From contig CABXKF010000001.1 of the NCBI GenBank assembly GCA_902512765.1, positions 17,465 to 81,464 of the forward strand: 64,000 nucleotides of DNA, given 5' to 3'. A program made the position numbers and the translations under genes. Below, in pieces: positions 1 through 8,909 of the stretch. Within the stretch, counting starts at the first letter, position 1. Every line of letters begins with the position of its first letter. The notes under the pieces were generated by a model, which saw only the letters and a list, made by a program, of their open reading frames with translations, did no database searches and was not told where the DNA came from. The DNA is from an uncultured Pelagibacteraceae bacterium (lineage in GTDB: Bacteria; Pseudomonadota; Alphaproteobacteria; Pelagibacterales; Pelagibacteraceae).

Positions 1-929
1 ACCCTGCTAAAACAGGATTTCTTGGAGGTTTTGGATTACCAATTATCTTTTCATGGATCGTTGGAGCTTTCTTTGCAGCGGGTTTAGCTTTTATAGTTGG
101 AAAAGTTGCCTTAGGTTTAAGAGCTGACTATTTAGCAATTGCAACATTGCTTATTTCTGAAATTGTTATTGCAATAATTAAACATGAGGACTGGTTAACA
201 AGAGGTGTTAAAAATGTAATTGGCCTTAAAAGACCAGCACCATACGAAGTGGATCTTCAAACAACTGATTGGTTTATTAATTTAGTTGAAAAATTTAATT
301 CTGGAAAATTAGCTTTAATTTCTAATTTAGCAGATCGACAGGCTGCACTTAATCAACTTGTTATAGAAGGATCATCTGTATTTGTTAAACTTTGTTATTC
401 TGGACTATTTTTAGTTGTTGTGATTGTCCTTTTAATTTTAACTCAAAAAGCTCTTTACTCTCCTTGGGGTAGAATGATGAGAGCAATTAGAGACAATGAG
501 GAAGCTGCAAATGCAATGGGAAAAAATGTTGTTAAACAACATTTGTTAATTTTCATTTTAGGTTCGGCAATTGTTGGAATAGCTGGAGCTATGTTAGTTA
601 CTCAAGATGGGTTATTCACACCAGGAAGTTATAGACCCATGAGGTATACTTTTCTTATTTGGGTTATGGTTATAGTGGGTGGTAGTGGTAACAACTTTGG
701 AGCAATATTAGGTGGATTTGCAGTATGGTTTTTATGGATAGAAGCTGCACCAATTGCATTATTTTTAATCAATTTATTCACTTCTGGAATGGCAGATACA
801 CACGTTTTAAAAATTCATTTAATAGAAAGTGTTCCTTATTTTAGATATTTAATGATGGGTCTTGGTTTGTTGTTGATAATGAGATATCGACCTAAAGGTA
901 TACTTCCAGAGAAAATAGAAATAAAATAA
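1..929 (+). CDS. livM: Branched-chain amino acid ABC transporter permease LivM, 5' truncated by window
   Basis: Inner-membrane permease of a LivFGHM-type branched-chain amino acid importer. The frame is open from base 3, so the 5' end lies outside the window; 308 residues are visible. Hydrophobic helices alternate with the family hallmarks LRADYLAIATLLISE near the start, SPWGRMMRAIRDNEEAANAMG in the cytoplasmic loop that contacts the ATPases, and GGSGNNFGAILGG further on. The C-terminus ends in RYRPKGILPEKIEIK, the usual LivM tail. A TTG at 147 could be mistaken for a start, but the conserved residues before it show it is internal. The cognate-type binding protein lies nearby on the other strand (1868-3058). 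Confidence 0.93.
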   Translation, partial: PAKTGFLGGFGLPIIFSWIVGAFFAAGLAFIVGKVALGLRADYLAIATLLISEIVIAIIKHEDWLTRGVKNVIGLKRPAPYEVDLQTTDWFINLVEKFNSGKLALISNLADRQAALNQLVIEGSSVFVKLCYSGLFLVVVIVLLILTQKALYSPWGRMMRAIRDNEEAANAMGKNVVKQHLLIFILGSAIVGIAGAMLVTQDGLFTPGSYRPMRYTFLIWVMVIVGGSGNNFGAILGGFAVWFLWIEAAPIALFLINLFTSGMADTHVLKIHLIESVPYFRYLMMGLGLLLIMRYRPKGILPEKIEIK

Positions 930-936
930 CCAATAA

Positions 937-1005
937 ATGAAATATATTATATTAGGTGCCGCAATAGCTTGGGCTATGTATATAGCAGACAAGTATATGT
1001 TTTAA
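937..1005 (+). CDS. Tiny predicted membrane peptide (22 aa)
   Basis: A 22-codon ATG-to-TAA reading frame starts 7 bases after the livM stop. The peptide begins MKYIILGAAIAWAMYIADKY and is hydrophobic enough for one short transmembrane helix. I see no clear Shine-Dalgarno sequence, so expression would rely on coupling to livM. It may be a real small membrane protein of the liv operon or a chance ORF; only its position and amphipathic composition support it. Confidence 0.35.
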   Translation: MKYIILGAAIAWAMYIADKYMF

Positions 1006-1049
1006 TTAATAAAGTTAAGACCAATATTTTAACAAAGCTCTAAATCAAA

Positions 1050-1811
1050 ATGATTTTATTAGATTATCTAAACTTCAGTCTATTTGAGCTTTTTCTAATA
1101 AGTTTGATTATACTAGTTGCATCTATAATTAGAGGGTTTAATGGTTTTGGGTTTTCGGCTACTTCTGTTTCAGGACTGGCGTTTATCTTGCCAGCTATAG
1201 AAATTGTTCCAATTATTCTGATACTTGAAGTGGCAATTAGTATTTTTATGGTTCCTTATATTTGGAATAAGATTAATTGGAAATTTGTGTTTCAAATTTT
1301 AATAGGTATTGCTATTGGCTCACCAATTGGACTTTATCTTTTAAAAATTTTTTCACCAAATTTAACTCACTTATTAATTTGTATTATTATAATATTTTTT
1401 TCAATTCTTTTAATGAAAGGTTATTCAAATAAAAAAATTGATAATAATTTTATAAAGATTTTAACTGGGATTATTTCTGGTGCATTAAATGGATTATCAA
1501 CATTGGGTGGTTTGCCAGTAGCTTTATTTTTACTTATCACAAGTATGCAACCAATTTTTATAAGGGGTTCTTTAGCAGCATTATTTTTTATAACTGATAC
1601 TTATGCATTTTTTTTAAGTTATTTTGGGGGAATTGTTGATATGACTACTTTGTATAGATCTATTCCACTTATAGTTATTTTACCTTTAGGTGTTTTTATT
1701 GGTAATAAATTTTTTGTTAAAAGTAGAGAAGAAACTTACAGAAAAGTAGTTTTTTATTTTTTGATAACCATCTCAATAATTGGTATTTTTAGAATATTGT
1801 ATAATTTTTAA
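1050..1811 (+). CDS. TauE/SafE-family membrane transporter
   Basis: 253-residue integral membrane protein of the TauE/SafE (sulfite exporter / anion permease) family, made almost entirely of hydrophobic helices. An early RGFNGFGFS segment and the repeat-like GALNGLSTLGGLPVALFLL in the second half are the family's two paired glycine-rich motifs. Members export sulfite, sulfoacetate or other organosulfur anions; the substrate here cannot be read from sequence. It lies downstream of livM on the same strand with a 120-bp gap and converges on the binding-protein gene at 1868. Start ATG at 1050; no strong ribosome-binding site is visible. Confidence 0.8.
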   Translation: MILLDYLNFSLFELFLISLIILVASIIRGFNGFGFSATSVSGLAFILPAIEIVPIILILEVAISIFMVPYIWNKINWKFVFQILIGIAIGSPIGLYLLKIFSPNLTHLLICIIIIFFSILLMKGYSNKKIDNNFIKILTGIISGALNGLSTLGGLPVALFLLITSMQPIFIRGSLAALFFITDTYAFFLSYFGGIVDMTTLYRSIPLIVILPLGVFIGNKFFVKSREETYRKVVFYFLITISIIGIFRILYNF

Positions 1812-1812
1812 A

Positions 1813-1848
1813 TAAAAAAAACCCCCAGCAATTTTCAATGCTGAGGGC
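1813..1848 (-). terminator. Intrinsic terminator between convergent genes
   Basis: Inverted repeat 1822-1830 / 1839-1847 (CCCCCAGCA and TGCTGAGGG, one mismatch) with an 8-base loop. Read on the minus strand the stem is followed by a run of eight T, ideal for ending the 1868-3058 transcript. On the plus strand the T-run is poor, so termination there would be weaker. Confidence 0.85.
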
Positions 1849-1867
1849 TTTAAAATTAAGATATTAA

Positions 1868-3058
1868 TTATCTTTGTTTTTTAGTTTTGAATTTTCCACC
1901 TTTAATTTCTTGCTCTAAGAAAGAACCTTCAGCTTCACCAACATTAGTAAAAGTTACTCCAGTTGCACCTTCGTAATTTATCTTTTTACCTTTTGCTAAT
2001 AAATCTAGTCCTTTTTTAAGCTCACCTGGATAAATTTTTGTTCCAGGAGCGTTAGCAACACCCATTACATTTTTTGCAATTGATGCTCTGTCAGCAGAGT
2101 TACCTGCTTGCATTGCTAAAACTATTAATGCAGCTGCGTCGTATGACTCACCTGTGTATGGACCAGAAGAATCAATGCCACCAGCTTTTGCTACTTCAGC
2201 AAATACTCCAGCACCTTTTCCAGTTGATCCAGGCATAGTTCCAAAAGATTTATTTAAACCTTTTCCAAATGCATCAACAAGTGATTGTCCAATCATACCA
2301 TCTGATAAAACAAAAGTATCAAAAGCACCTGAGTCTAATGCAGCTTGAATCATACCTTTTCCACCTTGGTCAAGGTAACCGATTACAGCCATAGCATCAC
2401 CACCAGCAGAAGCTAATGTTGCAACTTCAGATGAGTAGTCAGCTTTACCATCTTCGTGAGCAGTAACAGCTGTAACTTTAATACCATGAGCTTCAGCAGC
2501 AGCTTTATAAACATCTGCCAAACCTTTTCCATAGTCATTATTAGTATAAGTAATAGCTACACTTTTAACTTTTCTATCATTTGTTACGTCAGCTAAAATT
2601 TGTCCACCTCTAGCATCAGAAGGAGCTGTTCTAAAAAAGAACCCATTGTCATCTAGAGTTGTTAATCCTGGTGAAGTTGCAGAAGGTGAAATCATTACTA
2701 CACCATTTGGTACAGCAACATTTGATGCAATCGCACCTGTTACACCTGAACAGTCAGCTCCCATAATTGCTACTACACCTTGTGAAATAACACCTTCAGC
2801 TGCTGCCGTTGCTGCTGCTGAGTCAACACAAGTTGAGTCTGCTCTTACTACTTCAATTTTTTTTCCACCTAATAGTGAACCTGAGTCAGAAGCTTCTTTA
2901 AAAGCAAGCTCTGCAGATCCAGCCATAGCTGGTGTTAGCGATTCAATAGGACCCGTAAATCCTAAAATAATCCCCATCTTGATCGCATGTCCGTCTGCCA
3001 TTACATTTGTTCCAAAACTTGAAACAAGCATAAATGCAGCAATAAATAGTTTTTTCAT
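1868..3058 (-). CDS. Branched-chain amino acid ABC transporter substrate-binding protein
   Basis: Periplasmic type-1 binding protein (Peripla_BP_6, LivJ/LivK family), 396 aa, about the usual length. Residues 1-21 form a Sec signal peptide (MKKLFIAAFMLVSSFGTNVMA, cleavage before DGH). The mature part opens with IKMGIILGFTGPIESL, then a long stretch with GADCSGVTGAIAS and MISPSATSPGLT, typical of amino-acid binding LivK proteins. An A-rich region with AAGGTTAACAAT-like composition lies upstream rather than a canonical promoter. It probably serves the permease encoded at the start of the window, although it is transcribed convergently to it. It ends at the strong terminator at 1813-1848. Confidence 0.92.
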   Translation of the reverse strand: MKKLFIAAFMLVSSFGTNVMADGHAIKMGIILGFTGPIESLTPAMAGSAELAFKEASDSGSLLGGKKIEVVRADSTCVDSAAATAAAEGVISQGVVAIMGADCSGVTGAIASNVAVPNGVVMISPSATSPGLTTLDDNGFFFRTAPSDARGGQILADVTNDRKVKSVAITYTNNDYGKGLADVYKAAAEAHGIKVTAVTAHEDGKADYSSEVATLASAGGDAMAVIGYLDQGGKGMIQAALDSGAFDTFVLSDGMIGQSLVDAFGKGLNKSFGTMPGSTGKGAGVFAEVAKAGGIDSSGPYTGESYDAAALIVLAMQAGNSADRASIAKNVMGVANAPGTKIYPGELKKGLDLLAKGKKINYEGATGVTFTNVGEAEGSFLEQEIKGGKFKTKKQR

Positions 3059-3134
3059 TATCTTCCTCTTTAATTGTTAACAATTTATAAAAATGTAATT
3101 AAATTACGATTATTCTTATTTTACAATGGTTAAA

Positions 3135-4019
3135 TTATCTCGTTTTATGAAGTAAAAATACAGAAGTTAAGACAATTATGCTTCCAATAAGAAAAAGAAG
3201 CGTAGGCACTTCACCAAAAATTAAGAAAGATAACCCAATGCCAAAGATTGGGAATAATGAATATGAAGGAAAAATTTGTCCAACAGTATAAAATTTATAT
3301 AGATAAAACATTAATAGGTGTGCACCCAAAGAAACAATAACAGCCTGATAAAATATAAAAACCCAAGTGTTAATATTTATTGATTTAATATTGGAGATTG
3401 TATGACCTTCAATAAAGTAAGATAAGATCATTAATATAACAAAACCAAATAAACCAGTAAACGCATTGGTTAAGCTGATATCTAGATTCTTTAATTGTCT
3501 TGAATAAACTTGGGCTAAACCAAAAAACAATGCCATTAAGCCTGCATAAAATAAACCTAGAAAATTGTTAGCTAACTCAGGGTCAAAGAATATTATTAAT
3601 ATTCCAAAAAAAGCACAAAAAATTAAAATCCACTTTTTAGAACTGATATTTTCACCCAGCATTACTCCACTTAACAACACTCCAAAAGGTATAGCTAATT
3701 GTGAGCCAACAATTACAGGTGAAATAATTGATGAATGATAAAGGGATAAAGTCATAAACACATAAACCATTACTCCCATTGAAATTGAAAAAGAAATCAA
3801 TGATGTGAGATATTTTCTTTCTGGTATTTTAAATCGCCAGTATGGAATTAATATAATTAATACAATCCCCATTCTTAGTGAAGCCATAAGGATAGGAGGG
3901 ACTGAATTGTTTAATGCTAATTTTGTAACTGGAAATGCACTTCCGTAAGCAATTGCAATAAATAGTAAAATGAGTAAATGCTTTAAAGGCAATCTATTAT
4001 CCCATTGTAAATGGGTCAT
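3135..4019 (-). CDS. EamA/DMT-family transporter
   Basis: 294-residue drug/metabolite-type transporter with about ten hydrophobic helices and two EamA halves (first half around LLFIAIAYGSAFPVTKLAL, second with IFYQAVIVSLGAHLLMFYLYK). DMT proteins export or import small metabolites; the substrate is unknown. The ATG at 4019 overlaps the end of the aldehyde dehydrogenase gene by 23 bases; a TTG about ten codons later is an alternative start. It is the last gene of the minus-strand operon 8016 to 3135, so it may move a substrate or product of that pathway. Confidence 0.85.
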   Translation of the reverse strand: MTHLQWDNRLPLKHLLILLFIAIAYGSAFPVTKLALNNSVPPILMASLRMGIVLIILIPYWRFKIPERKYLTSLISFSISMGVMVYVFMTLSLYHSSIISPVIVGSQLAIPFGVLLSGVMLGENISSKKWILIFCAFFGILIIFFDPELANNFLGLFYAGLMALFFGLAQVYSRQLKNLDISLTNAFTGLFGFVILMILSYFIEGHTISNIKSININTWVFIFYQAVIVSLGAHLLMFYLYKFYTVGQIFPSYSLFPIFGIGLSFLIFGEVPTLLFLIGSIIVLTSVFLLHKTR

Positions 4020-5478
4020 CCATAGGATCTTCAGATGAATTAAACCAAGTAGTTTTTATTCGTGTATATTCTTTAATAGACTCTATACCAGCCTCCTTGC
4101 CGTAACCACTATCTTTAATTCCTCCAAATGGTGCTGATGGTGATATCAATCTGTATGTATTTACAAATACTATCCCAGCTCTAACAGCTTTTGATACTCT
4201 CATAGCTCTGCCTAGATTAGTAGTATAAATTCCTGAAGACAAACCATACTGGTTATCATTCATTTGATTTATTGCCTCTTCTTCATTTTCAAATTTCATT
4301 ACTGATAAAACAGGACCAAATAATTCATTTTCTGCTGTAGGTAAATTATGGTTTTCACATTCAATTATAGTTGCAGGAAAATAATAACCTTCATTTGAAA
4401 TCGATGATCTTTTTCCTCCACATCTAATCTTTCCACCTTGTTCAACTGTAGCTTTGATATTTTTTTCAATATTTTTTAATTGTTTAAAGCTATTTAAGGG
4501 CCCCATTTGGGTATCTGGATCCATAGGTGATCCTAATTTTATACCTTCTGCTTTTTTAACAAGTTTATCTAAAAATTCGTCATAAATTTTAGACTGAATA
4601 TATAATCTTGATCCAGCAATACAGCTTTGTCCACTTGCCGCAAAAATACCTGCAGTAATTCCATTTAAAGCATTTTCTTGATCGGCATCATTAAATAAAA
4701 CTACCGGACTCTTTCCACCTAATTCTAAACTTACTTGAGATAAATTTTCTGCAGAATTTTTTACAATATGACGAGCTGTTTCAGGACCTCCAGTAAAAGC
4801 AATCTTCTCAACAAGATCATGAGTAGTTAAAGCTTTACCACATGGTTCCCCTAATCCAGTAATTACATTAACTACACCTTTGGGTAAGCCTGCGCTTTCA
4901 ATTAACTTTGCAAATTCTAAAAGTGTGACAGGAGCTAATTCTGAGGCTTTGATTACAACAGTATTTCCCATCGCAAGTGCTGGTGCTAACTTCACAGCAG
5001 TTAATAGCATTTGTGAATTCCAGGGAATTATTGCAGCTATTACGCCAATAGGAATTCGTGTTGTTGTAACTTGCATATTAGGCTTATCAATAGGCACAAC
5101 TGTTCCTTCAACTTTATCAGCTAATCCTGCATAATAATCATAGTATTCAGCAATATAGCTAGCTTGAGTTTTTATTTCTTTAAATAATTTTCCAGTATCT
5201 ATTGTTTCTATTTTACCTAAATGCTCAGCATTAGTTCTTAATTGATCAGCAATGTTTCTTAAAAATTTTGCTCTTTCTTTTGGATGAAGGTTGGACCAAG
5301 AACCATTAAAAGCATCTTGGGCAGCTTTGACTGCTTTATCAACATCAACCTCACTAGCCTCTGGTACAGTAGCCCACACTTTATTGGTTTCTGGATTTAA
5401 AGTCTCGATCTTTTTACCTGATGAAGATTCAACCCATTCACCATTAATATACATTTTAAAATTTTTTATTTCGGACAT
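3997..5478 (-). CDS. NAD(P)-dependent aldehyde dehydrogenase
   Basis: 493-aa aldehyde dehydrogenase superfamily enzyme oxidising an aldehyde to the acid in the cytoplasm. Visible motifs: PWNSQMLL and KASELAPVT (cofactor binding), FTGGPETARHIV (the FTGS nucleotide loop with Gly for Ser), LELGGKSP with the general-base Glu, and FAASGQSCIAGSR with the catalytic Cys. The end of the protein has APFGGIKDSGYGKEAG. The start codon follows the stop of the upstream hydrolase directly (TAA-ATG), which implies translational coupling. The substrate is probably the aldehyde produced by the monooxygenase/hydrolase genes of the same operon. Confidence 0.92.
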   Translation of the reverse strand: MSEIKNFKMYINGEWVESSSGKKIETLNPETNKVWATVPEASEVDVDKAVKAAQDAFNGSWSNLHPKERAKFLRNIADQLRTNAEHLGKIETIDTGKLFKEIKTQASYIAEYYDYYAGLADKVEGTVVPIDKPNMQVTTTRIPIGVIAAIIPWNSQMLLTAVKLAPALAMGNTVVIKASELAPVTLLEFAKLIESAGLPKGVVNVITGLGEPCGKALTTHDLVEKIAFTGGPETARHIVKNSAENLSQVSLELGGKSPVVLFNDADQENALNGITAGIFAASGQSCIAGSRLYIQSKIYDEFLDKLVKKAEGIKLGSPMDPDTQMGPLNSFKQLKNIEKNIKATVEQGGKIRCGGKRSSISNEGYYFPATIIECENHNLPTAENELFGPVLSVMKFENEEEAINQMNDNQYGLSSGIYTTNLGRAMRVSKAVRAGIVFVNTYRLISPSAPFGGIKDSGYGKEAGIESIKEYTRIKTTWFNSSEDPMDDPFTMG

Positions 5479-6261
5479 TTAATTATAAATAAAATTCTTA
5501 AGATTTATATTTACATCATCTGCACACTCGATACTACAAAGATGTTTTCCATTTTTTACTTCAACAAATTTAGAGTTTACAAGGATTTTCGACAAAGATT
5601 CAGACATTACAACGGTTGACCCTGGGTCATCTGATCCTGTCATAATGAGCGTTTTTGTTTCAATTTTTTTAATTAACTCAATATCATCTCTATGATTTGC
5701 AAACAATTTATAAGCTTTTAAAAAATTATTATGATCGTTAGGTTTCTTGTTTAAAATATTCATGAACTCATTATAAATTTCAGGATTTTCATCTAAATAT
5801 TTGTCACTAAACCATCTTTTTAATGCTTGTCTTGATATAGGTTTATTTAATTTAGCTTGTTCAAATCTATCCAAAACTTTTGATCTTTCCTCATCAGTTC
5901 TTTGATAAGTTGTCCCCATTAAAGTTAATGTATTTAAATATTCTTTAAATTTTATTGTAAAATCTATAGCTATTAATGATCCTAAAGAAAAACCAATGAG
6001 GTTAATTTCTTTAATATCTAAAAAATCTAATAGTGACTTAAGTTGATTAGAAAAGTCATCTAAAGATACTTCATTATCTATTAATTCAGATTTTCCATGT
6101 CCCAATAAATCATAAGTTAACGTTGAAAACTCATTTAATGAATTTATTTGAGGTTTCCACATTTGATGATCAAGACCAACACCATGAATAAATACTGATG
6201 GAATTGTTTCTTTGTTTCTATAAGAGTAATAGCTACCCTTCAGGTCAAAACCTTGAGACAT
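5479..6261 (-). CDS. Alpha/beta-fold hydrolase
   Basis: 260-aa alpha/beta hydrolase resembling enol-lactonase and RutD-type enzymes. FIHGVGLDHQMW supplies the oxyanion HG region, LIGFSLGSL the nucleophilic Ser elbow, TGSDDPGST the acid and NGKHLCS the catalytic His. No signal peptide, so cytoplasmic. It sits between a DUF1185 protein and an aldehyde dehydrogenase, all on the minus strand with 0-2 base spacing, so it likely hydrolyses an ester, lactone or amide intermediate in that pathway. The exact reaction cannot be deduced. Confidence 0.85.
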   Translation of the reverse strand: MSQGFDLKGSYYSYRNKETIPSVFIHGVGLDHQMWKPQINSLNEFSTLTYDLLGHGKSELIDNEVSLDDFSNQLKSLLDFLDIKEINLIGFSLGSLIAIDFTIKFKEYLNTLTLMGTTYQRTDEERSKVLDRFEQAKLNKPISRQALKRWFSDKYLDENPEIYNEFMNILNKKPNDHNNFLKAYKLFANHRDDIELIKKIETKTLIMTGSDDPGSTVVMSESLSKILVNSKFVEVKNGKHLCSIECADDVNINLKNFIYN

Positions 6262-6262
6262 T

Positions 6263-6850
6263 TTATTTAGGATCTAGCCCCATTTCCTTCATATCTTGAT
6301 AACGGTCTCCAGTTCTTGCGTGAGCTCTACCTGATGAAGCGCCACCTATAGCAATTACAATCTCATCATCAAACGGCGCGTCATGAATGGTGAATTCGTG
6401 TGTTAAATAATAAGGTCTTAAACCAGAGTCTGTTTTATGCATCATTGGAATTGACATTTTAGATCCCGCAGGTCCTCTTGTGTTTGTAAAACTTAGGTAA
6501 GAAGTTCCACCAACTGCATCCCTGAATTTATTTCCAAATCTTAAAGTGTGAATAAATGCTGATGCATGCTCAATTTCTCCATTAAGACCAACAGTTCCAG
6601 CTTTACCGTAGGCTAAAATTTTATCAGGTGAACCAATTTCTTTTATCAATTCTGGAACCAGAATATCCCCTAACTTTGGAGCAAGATCTAAAATAATTGG
6701 TTTTAAATCTTCTACAAAACCTTGATCAGCCCATGGGTTTTTAAAAACAGCTGCAACCGATACTAACAACACAGGTTCTTTTGCTTCCTTGCCACCTTCG
6801 ATAAAAGTCTTATCTACAAACTTTGTAAATTTTCTTAATTCAAGTTTCAT
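6263..6850 (-). CDS. Amino acid synthesis family protein (DUF1185)
   Basis: 195 residues matching the DUF1185 / AA_synth family. Recognisable blocks are KEPVLLVSVAAVFKNPWAD near the N-terminus, ILAYGKAGTVGLNGEIEHASA centrally and IVIAIGGASSGRAHARTGDR near the C-terminus. The family name comes from an old annotation; its reaction is not established. Members commonly sit beside LLM-class monooxygenases in degradation clusters, as here. The start ATG overlaps the last base of the monooxygenase stop codon, showing tight coupling. Confidence 0.85.
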   Translation of the reverse strand: MKLELRKFTKFVDKTFIEGGKEAKEPVLLVSVAAVFKNPWADQGFVEDLKPIILDLAPKLGDILVPELIKEIGSPDKILAYGKAGTVGLNGEIEHASAFIHTLRFGNKFRDAVGGTSYLSFTNTRGPAGSKMSIPMMHKTDSGLRPYYLTHEFTIHDAPFDDEIVIAIGGASSGRAHARTGDRYQDMKEMGLDPK

Positions 6851-8016
6851 TAACTAGCTTTCTCCACATCATCATTATTAAAATTAATTTTTGGTATCAC
6901 TTCATCATTAAACAGTTTTATACTTCTCATACAAGCCTCATGATCTATACCAGGAAAATTAGACCATACTTGTAAATTTTGAAGATTTAACTCTGATTTA
7001 AGTTCATTAATTTTATTAACAACATATTCAGGAGTTCCAAATAATAAATTTCTTTTGTGAAGAAAATCATAATTTAATAAATCCAGTTTGTGTTTAGTCT
7101 CTGGTAATTCTTCACCTGGATCCATATGATTTCCTAAACCTCTCCAATGACATACCCATTTCATATAATTAATAATATGTTCACCAGCCATTTTTTCTGC
7201 TTCTTCCATTGTTTCAGCAACAAACATATCCCTAACTAATGATATACCTTCACCTAAAGGAACATCTCTATTCTCAGCTTTAGATTTTGCTTCCTGATAA
7301 ATTTCAAATCTCTTCTTTAATGCTTTAACTGTTGGGATCCACATAATGGTATTCAATCCATTTTGTGCTGCCCATTCAATTGATCTAGCACCATCGACAA
7401 CTTGCCATATTGGTGGATGAGGACTTTGTTTAGGTTTTGGAACAATACTTATCTTTTTAATTTCATTTGTTTTTGTATCTAAAAATTCCTCACTGGGCGG
7501 GCTCATGTCATGTTGCCATGTAAAATTTGGAGAAGGGTAGGTATAAAACTCACCTTGATGACTAAAAAACTTTTCAGTCCAAGCTTTTTTCATTATGGTT
7601 AAACTTTCTTCAAACAATCTAAAGTTTTTTGCTTGATCTTTAAGATCAGCCTCTTTGTTCATGTTAATAGCTTCTCTTCCATAAATTCCTCGACCAATTC
7701 CAACATCAACTCTTCCATTTGATAATTGATCAAGTAAAGCAATATCTTCTGCTAATCGGATAGGGTTGTGAAATGTAATTACATTGCAAGCTTGTCCAAT
7801 TCTAATTTGTTTTGTTCTTGCTGCCGCATCAACGCCCATCATCAAGGGATTTGTACAAGACTCCATTCCTTCATGATTAAAATGATGTTCAGTATACCAA
7901 ATTGAGTTCCAATTATTTTGATCACAATAAGTGGTGATCTCTTTTACCTCGTCCAATAATTGACTGTATGGTTTATGACTCCAATTAGTCGTATTACAAA
8001 AATATCCAAATTTCAT
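6850..8016 (-). CDS. LLM-class flavin-dependent monooxygenase
   Basis: 388-aa luciferase-like (bacterial luciferase / F420-FMN TIM-barrel) oxidoreductase. IWYTEHHFNHEG, RIGQACNVITFHNPIRLAEDIALLDQLSNGR and VDVGIGRGIYGREA are classic family signatures for flavin binding and barrel strands. Such enzymes use reduced FMN and O2, often to open rings or insert oxygen next to a carbonyl. It is the first gene of the five-gene minus-strand operon and has a strong AGGAGG ribosome-binding site 7 bases upstream of its ATG. No dedicated flavin reductase is encoded in the operon, so reduced flavin must come from elsewhere. Confidence 0.9.
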   Translation of the reverse strand: MKFGYFCNTTNWSHKPYSQLLDEVKEITTYCDQNNWNSIWYTEHHFNHEGMESCTNPLMMGVDAAARTKQIRIGQACNVITFHNPIRLAEDIALLDQLSNGRVDVGIGRGIYGREAINMNKEADLKDQAKNFRLFEESLTIMKKAWTEKFFSHQGEFYTYPSPNFTWQHDMSPPSEEFLDTKTNEIKKISIVPKPKQSPHPPIWQVVDGARSIEWAAQNGLNTIMWIPTVKALKKRFEIYQEAKSKAENRDVPLGEGISLVRDMFVAETMEEAEKMAGEHIINYMKWVCHWRGLGNHMDPGEELPETKHKLDLLNYDFLHKRNLLFGTPEYVVNKINELKSELNLQNLQVWSNFPGIDHEACMRSIKLFNDEVIPKINFNNDDVEKAS

Positions 8017-8161
8017 TCAAACCTCCTAAATAATTAAATTTAAGACGATCGATCCCACTTTCGTACAGCTTTGAAGTCTTACGACGAGTTATGTATCGCT
8101 ATTAATGAAACCCTAATTTAACTAGACAATTTTAGCAATATATATTTAATCTCTTTGACGT
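8017..8161. promoter_or_regulatory. Divergent intergenic regulatory region with a relatively GC-rich core
   Basis: 145-bp gap between two divergent operons. Bases 8041-8100 are about 43% G+C (26 of 60), well above the surroundings, and contain a perfect 6-bp inverted repeat (TAAGAC at 8041-8046, GTCTTA at 8076-8081). It presumably holds both promoters and possibly a structured leader for the minus-strand operon, whose AGGAGG site is at 8022-8027. No known riboswitch class was recognised. Confidence 0.4.
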
Positions 8162-8905
8162 ATGAAACTTGATAAAATTGACCCAAAATACCTTGAAAAA
8201 CCTAATCCTAGAATTGGTTTAATTACCCTTGCAAGTGATTTTAGAATTGAAAAAGATTTTAACAATGTAATTTATGGAAAGGAAATTGATTTATTTTCTA
8301 ATCGAATTCATTGTTACAATCCATTGACTAACGAAACATTAAAAAAGATGGCTGATGATATCACTGATGTCACAAAAGAAATATTACCAGATCAAAAATT
8401 AGATTGTGTTGCTTATGGCTGTACATCGGGAACAATAGCTGCAGGATATTCCTCAATTTATGAAAAAGTAAATCTTGCAAAACCCAATACCAAAGTCACA
8501 ACTCCAATCACATCAGCTATTAAAGCTTTAAAAAAATTTAACATTAACAAAATTTCTGTGTTCACACCTTATACCAATGAAATTAACCAGTCTGTTGCAC
8601 AATATTTTAAAAAAGAAAATATTGACGTTGTTTCGTTATCTTTCTTTGATATTGCATCTGATCTTGATATTGGAAAAGTAGATCAAGATTATCTATTTGA
8701 AGTATTATCTAAAATTGATCTATCTGAAAGTGATGCTTTATTTGTTTCTTGCACTGCTCTTCCTGTTTTATCACTAATAGATAAGTTAGAAAAAAAATTA
8801 GGTAAGATTGTTCTTTCAAGCAACCAAACATTGATCTGGGATACATTAAAAGAGATTAATTATAATAAAAATATTGACGGTTTCGGACAATTATTTAAAG
8901 ATTAG
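8162..8905 (+). CDS. Asp/Glu racemase-fold enzyme, EutA / arylmalonate decarboxylase-like
   Basis: 247-aa member of the family that includes maleate isomerase, arylmalonate decarboxylase and EutA of ectoine-utilisation clusters. Two cysteine motifs expected for the racemase fold are present: VAYGCTSGTIAAG (about residue 80) and FVSCTALPVL (about residue 195). It is followed 4 bases later by an ectoine-hydrolase-like gene, the pairing seen in ectoine degradation (eutA/eutD). The precise reaction is unproven; an isomerase or decarboxylase acting on a small carboxylic acid is the safest statement. Confidence 0.75.
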   Translation: MKLDKIDPKYLEKPNPRIGLITLASDFRIEKDFNNVIYGKEIDLFSNRIHCYNPLTNETLKKMADDITDVTKEILPDQKLDCVAYGCTSGTIAAGYSSIYEKVNLAKPNTKVTTPITSAIKALKKFNINKISVFTPYTNEINQSVAQYFKKENIDVVSLSFFDIASDLDIGKVDQDYLFEVLSKIDLSESDALFVSCTALPVLSLIDKLEKKLGKIVLSSNQTLIWDTLKEINYNKNIDGFGQLFKD

Positions 8906-8909
8906 GAAT

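Noticed and set aside
2154-3080. Plus-strand open frames across the branched-chain binding-protein gene
   Set aside because: They are antisense shadows; the minus-strand frame has a signal peptide and a full family match.
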